The notes under the pieces: model-generated | What the model saw: only the letters and a program-made list of their open reading frames with translations | What the model was told of the DNA's origin: nothing | Databases searched by the model: none | Position numbers and translations under genes: made by a program | NCBI GenBank assembly: GCA_035591015.1 | Contig: JAXIUW010211398.1 | Span: 1 to 10,972, forward strand | DNA from: Cephalothrix simula | Taxonomy: Eukaryota > Nemertea > Palaeonemertea > Archinemertea > Cephalotrichidae | Direction: 5' to 3' | DNA length: 10,972 nucleotides | Shown: piece by piece, positions 9,201 to 10,972 of the stretch | How positions within the stretch are numbered: position 1 is the first letter of the stretch | Layout of the letters: every line of letters starts with the position of its first letter

Positions 9201-10551
9201 TGGTGTCATGCACAATCGACTTGGGTATATCTCTTTTATGCGGCGGTAACGTTGAGGTCCAAAAGGTATGACCCCCTTGCTAGGGATAGAGATTATTTCT
9301 GTAGTCACTGAACCACGAATTGCATGCCGGGAATTGCGGATACGTGATTTATAACTTGCGGATAGGCATGTCGCTGATTCTCTAATGTGCGGATGATTCG
9401 CGACCGGCACATACGGTAAAATTTTACAATTTGTGGATACGCGAAAGACGAATCGCGTATTTCCTAACATGCGGATACGCAATTCGCGACTTACGACTTT
9501 TGCGGATGTACAGCTAGTCTTGATCTTTTACATTTTACGAATACGCTACATGTGAATACGTGGACTTCGTCGCGTATTCGCGTTTTGCGTATCCGTCAGT
9601 TGACAAATTTAACCAAGACCTTACGTCCATCCGCAAGTCGCGTATCTAACGTCGGTATATGTTATTTCGCAACACCTATTGTATCGCAGGTTTTTCGTTT
9701 TAGCTCTGTCCACGATAAATCGCTTCCGTTTTCCATCACTTCTTAACAGATTAAAATTGAACGGGATAAAGTCGGCAAATGAAAGCGGAAGTGATTAAAT
9801 CCTATAGCAGTTTGTCGTAAACAATGTTAAACGAAAAAATTGCGATACAACCGGTTATTGCGAAATAACCGGTACCGACGTTACAAATCGGGAATCGCGT
9901 ATCCGCAAGTCAGAAGTCGCGAAATGCGTATCCGCAAATTGCGTATTGGCATTTCGGGTATCCACTAGTGGCGAATAGCGTATTAGCAGAATACTGGAAT
10001 ATCTACGCGACTAGTGGATACGCGAACCGCTTATTCCCTCATATGCAGATACGCAATTCGACCCGCAAATCGTGTATTCTCCAATGTGAAACTGCAAATA
10101 CGGGGTACGCGATTCGCGACATGCGGTTATAAATGTTCAAATTCTTCAACAATGGAAAGTTGCAATCAATTTTTCGCCGATAGGACAGGATAGGAGAGGT
10201 ACAGTTGGTTTAAAATAGTCTTGCTAGTGTACGTTGCAAAACCTTTCCAATGGCTGATTTGGCTAGGCTCTTGAAAATATCCAATATATTAAAAAGTTTG
10301 ATGACAATTTTTTCAGATCATGTTAGAGCATCTCAAAGAAAAGAAAGATGTCAGATTTTTTACATCACTTGCCGGATTAACTCAGCAATGCAGTGTGTTA
10401 GATCTTGACGCATTTGAACGTAATAATAAAGCGGAAGGCTTGGGAATTGGCAACCCGCTTGACTCTGCGGGCGTCAAAAATCTTCATGATGGTGAATTCA
10501 CCTGCCAATTATTTAGATTCCTACAACTTCTTTGTGAAGGCCACAACTTAG
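97..10551 (+). CDS. RyR: Ryanodine receptor, internal fragment spread over 14 exons (gene span, partial at both ends)
   Basis: Homotetrameric Ca2+-release channel of the ER/SR membrane. This part is cytosolic and lies ahead of the transmembrane pore. Joining 97-232, 972-1028, 1130-1245, 1467-1642, 2744-2902, 2985-3254, 6912-6974, 7058-7204, 7488-7600, 7836-7935, 8033-8266, 9004-9103, 9186-9265 and 10317-10551 keeps one open frame of 661 codons, and every internal junction is GT/AG. Diagnostic family blocks occur in the right order: [103 protein letters not shown]. From the calmodulin-site Trp to the Ca2+-site Glu is 237 residues here and 273 in rabbit RyR1 (my reckoning), so the acidic linkers are shorter. 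There is no frameshift or internal stop, so it is probably an intact gene. IP3 receptors share the RIH-associated architecture but not these blocks. Confidence 0.96.
310..590. repeat. 20-bp minisatellite arrays in inverted orientation (foldback)
   Basis: The right arm is an exact 20-bp period: units start at 491, 511, 531, 551 and 571, with consensus TTGCTAAGGAAAACCATCGG. The last unit is degraded. The left arm, about 310-378, carries the reverse complement of the same unit about four times at ~19-20-bp steps (starts near 310, 328, 347 and 367; for example CTTAGCAACTGATGTTTTC). The two arms are separated by about 110 bp of unrelated A+T-rich DNA, so the whole can fold on itself. It is probably a small non-autonomous element with subterminal repeats. 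I cannot identify target-site duplications. Confidence 0.8.
636..654. repeat. CAATT pentanucleotide microsatellite
   Basis: Just under four consecutive CAATT units inside intron 1. It is ordinary simple sequence. Confidence 0.8.
938..963 (+). promoter_or_regulatory. Hairpin overlapping the branch-site region and pyrimidine tract of the exon 2 acceptor
   Basis: AAAATGAAT (938-946) and ATTCATTTT (955-963) are perfect 9-bp complements around an 8-nt loop, TAACCAAT. The 3' arm is most of the T-rich tract, and the acceptor AG is only 7 nt downstream (970-971). The loop carries a TAAC-like branch-site candidate at 947-950. The geometry is visible in the sequence; a role in splicing is inference. 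Confidence 0.45.
972..1028 (+). CDS. RyR: RyR exon 2
   Basis: Only 57 nt, between TTTTAG and GA|GTAAGT. With the two bases from exon 1 it reads [19 protein letters not shown]. The (Y)LPxWWxxGP(D/E) block is a strong RyR signature. It ends in phase 2 (GA + C = Asp). Confidence 0.93.
1130..1245 (+). CDS. RyR: RyR exon 3
   Basis: The acceptor is TTTGCAG at 1123-1129 and the donor T|GTAAGT. It encodes [20 protein letters not shown], then LIKNNIG and APWMTRIA. This is equivalent to the RyR2 segment around LTSEHMNVILGNILKIIYNN (from memory). Intron 2 before it is only 101 bp and rich in ATTGAT words. The exon ends in phase 1 (T + CC = Ser). Confidence 0.93.
1467..1642 (+). CDS. RyR: RyR exon 4
   Basis: The acceptor is TTTTTTAG ending at 1466, and the donor CAG|GTATGT is at 1643. 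The product reads RTQPIIG..., then a helical basic/acidic stretch ([20 protein letters not shown]) and ends CGVQQ. QPII and the following charged helix match RyR. If intron 4 were retained, the frame would stop 22 codons on, near 1711. Phase 0 exit. Confidence 0.92.
1643..2743 (+). other. Intron 4 (1101 bp) containing a TIR-type element
   Basis: GT at 1643, AG at 2742-2743. About half of it is an element with long inverted ends (2024-2517). The rest (1643-2023 and 2518-2743) is A+T-rich and I see nothing in it beyond scattered short ORFs. A second AG two bases after the true acceptor (2744-2745) is not used: it would break the frame. Confidence 0.85.
2024..2517. mobile_element. MITE-like element with ~80-bp imperfect terminal inverted repeats
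   Basis: The left end is 2024-2105 and the right end about 2440-2517. Read in opposite directions they share ACAAAAATGTA, then TAAAATTGACAG / TAAATTAACAG, then TTTCTCTAAAG followed by GCTCAAACCCCTTT / GCTACAACCCTTT. The second copy has a 4-bp AGAG insertion. The ~335-bp interior has no sizable ORF and includes a perfect CRE palindrome, TGACGTCA, at 2329-2336. Size, TIRs and lack of coding fit a non-autonomous DNA transposon. Superfamily and target-site duplication could not be determined. Confidence 0.72.
2744..2902 (+). CDS. RyR: RyR exon 5
   Basis: 159 nt, 53 codons, phase 0 at both ends. The acceptor is TTTCCAG and the donor CCG|GTAAGT. It begins [20 protein letters not shown], then [20 protein letters not shown] and FYLWSRSP. 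It matches the very conserved RyR block (R)DLYA(F/L)YPLLIR(F/Y)VD...W(L)xxPxxxAEELFxMxxEIFxYWS. The single in-frame acceptor choice gives SFQIF. Confidence 0.96.
2985..3254 (+). CDS. RyR: RyR exon 6
   Basis: 270 nt, 90 codons, phase 0 at both ends, after an 82-bp intron. It starts [20 protein letters not shown] (the RyR signature FKREEQNF), passes a polar Ser/Gly/Gln linker, then [20 protein letters not shown] and [11 protein letters not shown]. Vertebrate RyR1 has a known alternatively spliced insert in this linker. Here the whole linker is in one exon, and [10 protein letters not shown] lacks about three residues of the vertebrate KRKGDRYSMQTSL. The ATG at 3036 is internal. Confidence 0.96.
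3477..3758. mobile_element. Palindromic MITE-like element (282 bp)
   Basis: The left arm, 3477-3553, and the right arm, about 3679-3758, are reverse complements with scattered mismatches. Shared blocks in order are AGATATATGAT, AAATTTTATATTGGGTCAGGATCG / AAATGTTATAACATTGGATCG, and GAAAGGCGTGCTTTTGAA / GAAAGGCGTACTTTTGAA. An inner pair (GCTTATTTGTAACCACTATTAT near 3564 against its complement ending at 3654) continues the symmetry, so almost the whole element folds back. It has no ORF. Ends and target-site duplication are uncertain, and weak similarity extends a few bases outward. Confidence 0.78.
4122..4135 (+). promoter_or_regulatory. X-box (RFX-type) motif candidate
   Basis: GTTACCTTGGCAAC fits the general RFX consensus RYYNYYN(1-3)RRNRAC and is nearly palindromic (GTTACC against GTTGCC). 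It lies deep in intron 6. Sequence match only; binding is inference. Confidence 0.3.
4891..5090. mobile_element. Foldback element (~200 bp)
   Basis: Core arms: 4935-4969 reads GCCATAT...AAAAATGGCGTCACTTC and 4991-5025 is its reverse complement with few changes, around a 21-nt centre. Weaker symmetry continues outward: GGGTTTTTGAAAC against GGGCTTTTAAAAC, and a GCGCGC word near each edge (about 4897 and 5081). Total length about 195-200 bp with no coding. Exact ends are a guess. Confidence 0.68.
6004..6127. repeat. Short inverted-repeat element with X-box-like sites in both arms
   Basis: 6004-6035 and 6096-6126 pair as GAATCTCGTCGCCATAGAAA / GAAATCTAGTCGCTATGGTT, followed by ACA and CAAAA in both. 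The left arm contains GTCGCCATAGAAAC (6012-6025), a full match to the strict X-box form GTHNYYATRRNAAC. The right arm contains GTAACCATAGCGAC (6105-6118), a looser match. Arms are about 31 bp, loop about 60 bp. Confidence 0.55.
6912..6974 (+). CDS. RyR: RyR exon 7 (63 nt)
   Basis: 21 codons, phase 0 at both ends, between TATTTTAG and AAA|GTAAGT. It encodes [20 protein letters not shown] plus K. It corresponds to the vertebrate KDTEDEVRDIIRSNIHLQGK region (from memory). Conservation is modest, but the frame, splice sites and position between exons 6 and 8 support it. Confidence 0.9.
7058..7204 (+). CDS. RyR: RyR exon 8
   Basis: 49 codons, phase 0 at both ends, after an 83-bp intron, between TTTTTTAG and TTG|GTAAGT. 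It encodes [18 protein letters not shown]..., then [20 protein letters not shown] plus L. It matches the RyR segment with RWQMALY and DPEKTVERV, immediately before the calmodulin-binding site. The vertebrate ...LEQVEHP stretch corresponds to HGLYL-VDHP across the next junction. Confidence 0.94.
7488..7600 (+). CDS. RyR: RyR exon 9: calmodulin-binding helix
   Basis: The acceptor is AAATAG and the donor AG|GTAAAT. It encodes [20 protein letters not shown], then [18 protein letters not shown]. This is the RyR calmodulin-binding segment (rabbit RyR1 about 3614-3643). The anchor Trp (equivalent to W3620) is the TGG at 7521. The hyper-reactive redox Cys (equivalent to C3635) is the TGC at 7566, exactly 15 residues on as in RyR1. 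The basic QKKRAV core is retained. Calmodulin and redox control are therefore probably conserved. Ends in phase 2. Confidence 0.97.
7629..7804 (+). repeat. Three dispersed copies of a ~24-bp word in intron 9
   Basis: GCATAATTTATT...ACGCCATT starts at 7629. Related copies start at about 7716 (ACATAATTTATTC...ACGCCATTTC) and 7779 (GCATAATTTATG...ACGCCATTTC). Spacing is 87 and 63 bp, and the linkers differ. They fill most of the 235-bp intron 9. The ACGCCATTT word also occurs in the foldback element near 5004. Confidence 0.6.
7836..7935 (+). CDS. RyR: RyR exon 10
   Basis: The acceptor is TTTCAG and the donor ACG|GTAAAT. With the two bases carried over it reads [17 protein letters not shown], then [12 protein letters not shown]. 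It continues the calmodulin-site helix into the conserved (P)xHRAxNxFLxxY and the LIEDL block. Phase 0 exit. Confidence 0.94.
8033..8266 (+). CDS. RyR: RyR exon 11: acidic linker and core solenoid start
   Basis: 78 codons, phase 0 at both ends, after a 97-bp intron. It begins [20 protein letters not shown] and goes through [20 protein letters not shown] and [13 protein letters not shown] to a second acidic run, [16 protein letters not shown]. The order acidic tract, (K)PDPLxQL, YxxIMAKSC, acidic tract is the RyR pattern. The exon has noticeably higher G+C than the surrounding introns. Confidence 0.95.
8267..9003 (+). other. Intron 11 (737 bp)
   Basis: GTATCG at 8267, AG at 9002-9003. Mostly A+T-rich with no gene. 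It contains a perfect 12-bp inverted repeat at 8871-8933 and a direct repeat, GTAGAAT(NNN)CTTAC, at 8927 and 8966. I see nothing else. Confidence 0.8.
8871..8933. repeat. Perfect 12-bp inverted repeat
   Basis: ATTCTACATGTA (8871-8882) and TACATGTAGAAT (8922-8933) are exact complements around a 39-nt A+T-rich loop. Each arm contains the self-complementary TACATGTA. Confidence 0.65.
9004..9103 (+). CDS. RyR: RyR exon 12
   Basis: The acceptor is TGTTTAG and the donor G|GTAAGT. It encodes [20 protein letters not shown], then [13 protein letters not shown](G). It matches RyR EKQMEKQRLLYQQARLHxRGAAEM and ISASKG (from memory). The usual Gly-Ala-Ala before EM is Ser-Cys-Ser here. Phase 1 exit. Confidence 0.94.
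9186..9265 (+). CDS. RyR: RyR exon 13
   Basis: Follows an 82-bp intron. The acceptor is TTTTAG and the donor AAG|GTATGA. It encodes (G)[20 protein letters not shown], then NVEVQK. It matches the RyR helix with MVxxTLxLGIxxLxGGNxxVQ. Phase 0 exit. Confidence 0.94.
9330..10130. repeat. CpG-rich field of short GCGGATACGC / CGCGAATTC-like words in both orientations
   Basis: Forward words occur at 9336 (GCGGATACG), 9358 (GCGGATAG), 9389 (GCGGAT), 9433 (GTGGATACGCGAA) and 9471 (GCGGATACGCAATTCGCGAC). Reverse-complement words occur at about 9587 (GCGTATCCG), 9897 and 9926 (both GCGTATCCGCAA). Forward-type words return at about 10015-10125 (GTGGATACGCGAA, GCAGATACGCAATTCG, GTACGCGATTCGCGACATGC). There is also an inverted pair, GTATCCACTAGT...ACTAGTGGATAC. 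CpG density is far above the rest of the window. Probably a foldback or non-autonomous transposon with internal subrepeats; family unknown. Confidence 0.75.
9647..9884. repeat. 238-bp imperfect palindrome at the centre of the CpG-rich field
   Basis: The left arm, 9647-9742, and the right arm, 9788-9884, are symmetric about 9765. TAACGTCGGTA pairs with TACCGACGTTA, and GTTATTTCGCAA with TTGCGAAATAAC. Next, TTGTATCGCA pairs with TGCGATACAA, TTTTTCGTTT with AAACGAAAAA, and ATCACTTC with GAAGTGAT. The loop is about 45 nt. A transcript would form a ~95-bp imperfect stem. The symmetry breaks beyond these ends. Confidence 0.75.
10317..10551 (+). CDS. RyR: RyR exon 14: Ca2+-site glutamate and start of the RIH-associated domain
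   Basis: The acceptor is TTTTTTCAG and the donor G|GTAAGA. It reads [20 protein letters not shown], then [19 protein letters not shown], a short linker, and [20 protein letters not shown] plus GHNL. The Glu of KAEGLG (GAA at 10434) aligns with E3893 of rabbit RyR1, one of two Glu that coordinate the activating Ca2+. The second, about 74 residues on, is beyond the window. From EFTCQLFRF onward is the start of the RIH-associated domain. The ATG at 10320 is internal. The linker that is alternatively spliced in vertebrate RYR1 sits inside this single exon. Confidence 0.97.
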
Positions 10552-10749
10552 GTAAGATTATGTGAAGGAATGTTTTGAAAGGGGGATGTCCTGAAACGCC
10601 CCGCTATACTAAGACTTCTGAAAAATGTCGCCTAAAGTTGTTCAAAATCATCAAAAATTAAAACTGCCTTTGGAAATACATCTATCTTGATCATTATTTA
10701 CTGAAAATGTACTGGTGTTAAAGGGATGCCGGTCCGGTCTGTATACTTT

Positions 10750-10797
10750 TGTATAGCACTCTCTCCAGATATCGGATGTTACAGATCGTGCTATACA
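10750..10797. repeat. Perfect 10-bp inverted repeat
   Basis: TGTATAGCAC (10750-10759) and GTGCTATACA (10788-10797) are exact complements with a 28-nt loop. It lies just before the tandem array and may be part of the same repeat element. Confidence 0.6.
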
Positions 10798-10848
10798 CTT
10801 TATGTAACGCATTTATGTGGGAAAATAAACCTATTTGATATTTTTCCG

Positions 10849-10972
10849 TATCACACACTTTTTATGCGATACAAAAAATGATATCAAACACTTTTTATGT
10901 GATATACTTCCGAAGTCCGTATCACACACTTTTTATGTGATACACAAAATGTTATCACACACTTTTTAGGTG
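10849..10972. repeat. Tandem array of palindromic units, 71-bp dimeric period, cut by the window edge
   Basis: TATCA(C/A)ACACTTTTTATG starts at 10849, 10882, 10920 and 10953. The spacings are 33, 38 and 33 bp, so alternate copies are 71 bp apart (10849 to 10920, and 10882 to 10953). Each unit is a hairpin, TATCACA...TGTGATA, around CACTTTTTA or similar, with small changes (TGCGATA in the first). A related degenerate stretch (TATACACTTTATGT) precedes it at about 10792. The array continues past the window. Confidence 0.8.

Larger units (their letters stand above)
9266..10316 (+). other. Intron 13 (1051 bp), dominated by a CpG-rich repeat field
   Basis: GTATGA at 9266, AG at 10315-10316. About 9330-10130 is the repeat field described separately. 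The remainder, 10135-10316, is ordinary A+T-rich intron with a T-rich tract before TTTTTTCAG. The ORFs at 9177-9482 (minus) and 9552-9746 (plus) are by-products of the stop-poor CpG-rich repeats. Confidence 0.85.
10552..10972 (+). other. Start of intron 14 (runs off the window)
   Basis: Begins GTAAGA. 10552-10740 shows nothing recognisable. It then contains a 10-bp perfect inverted repeat (10750-10797) and the tandem palindromic array from 10849 to the edge. Confidence 0.8.

Noticed and set aside
9177-9482. 101-aa ORF on the minus strand
   Set aside because: It overlaps exon 13 antisense and the CpG-rich repeat field. The high G+C repeat words remove stop codons, and the Arg/Ser-rich product shows no family motif.
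9552-9746. 64-aa plus-strand ORF in intron 13
   Set aside because: It lies wholly in the repeat field and palindrome. Its composition follows the repeated CGCGTATTCGCG-type words.
10849-10972. Regular TATCACACAC repeats as a CRISPR-like array
   Set aside because: The spacing comes from imperfect repeat halves, not unique spacers, and it lies in an animal intron.

Overview
The window is eukaryotic, about two-thirds A+T, and carries one identifiable gene. It is an internal fragment of an animal ryanodine receptor (RyR), the large Ca2+-release channel of the ER/SR, on the + strand. I rebuilt 14 exons between 97 and 10551 by joining GT/AG-bounded pieces whose conceptual translation runs continuously along the RyR family. 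Together they give 1,986 nt and 661 complete codons. The fragment corresponds roughly to residues 3200-3935 of a ~5,000-residue vertebrate RyR. The start codon, upstream exons, channel pore and stop all lie outside the window. Residues such as LDLDAFER and the NLHDGEFTC linker look more like invertebrate RyRs (my memory of the Drosophila protein) than vertebrate ones (LDLNAFER). I therefore call it an invertebrate animal, phylum unresolved.

Layout. Exons 1-6 (97-3254) encode helical-solenoid segments ahead of the calmodulin site. A 3.66-kb intron (3255-6911) follows. Exons 7-13 (6912-9265) come closely spaced and include the calmodulin-binding helix (exon 9, with the anchor Trp and the redox Cys kept) and an acidic linker (exon 11). 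Exon 14 (10317-10551) carries one of the two Ca2+-coordinating glutamates of the activation site and opens the RIH-associated domain. Intron 14 then runs off the end of the window.

Non-coding part. Introns fall into a compact class (five of 82-101 bp) and an expanded class. The expanded introns hold many palindromic, foldback or MITE-like repeats: 310-590, 2024-2517, 3477-3758, 4891-5090, 6004-6127, and a 240-bp imperfect palindrome at 9647-9884. That last palindrome sits inside a CpG-rich field of CGGATACGC-type words (about 9330-10130). The window ends in a tandem array (10849 to the edge) with a 71-bp dimeric unit whose halves are themselves hairpins. I see no second gene, no RNA gene, and no retroelement with recognisable coding capacity. 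The most unusual content is this density of inverted repeats, all of which would be transcribed as hairpins in the RyR pre-mRNA.
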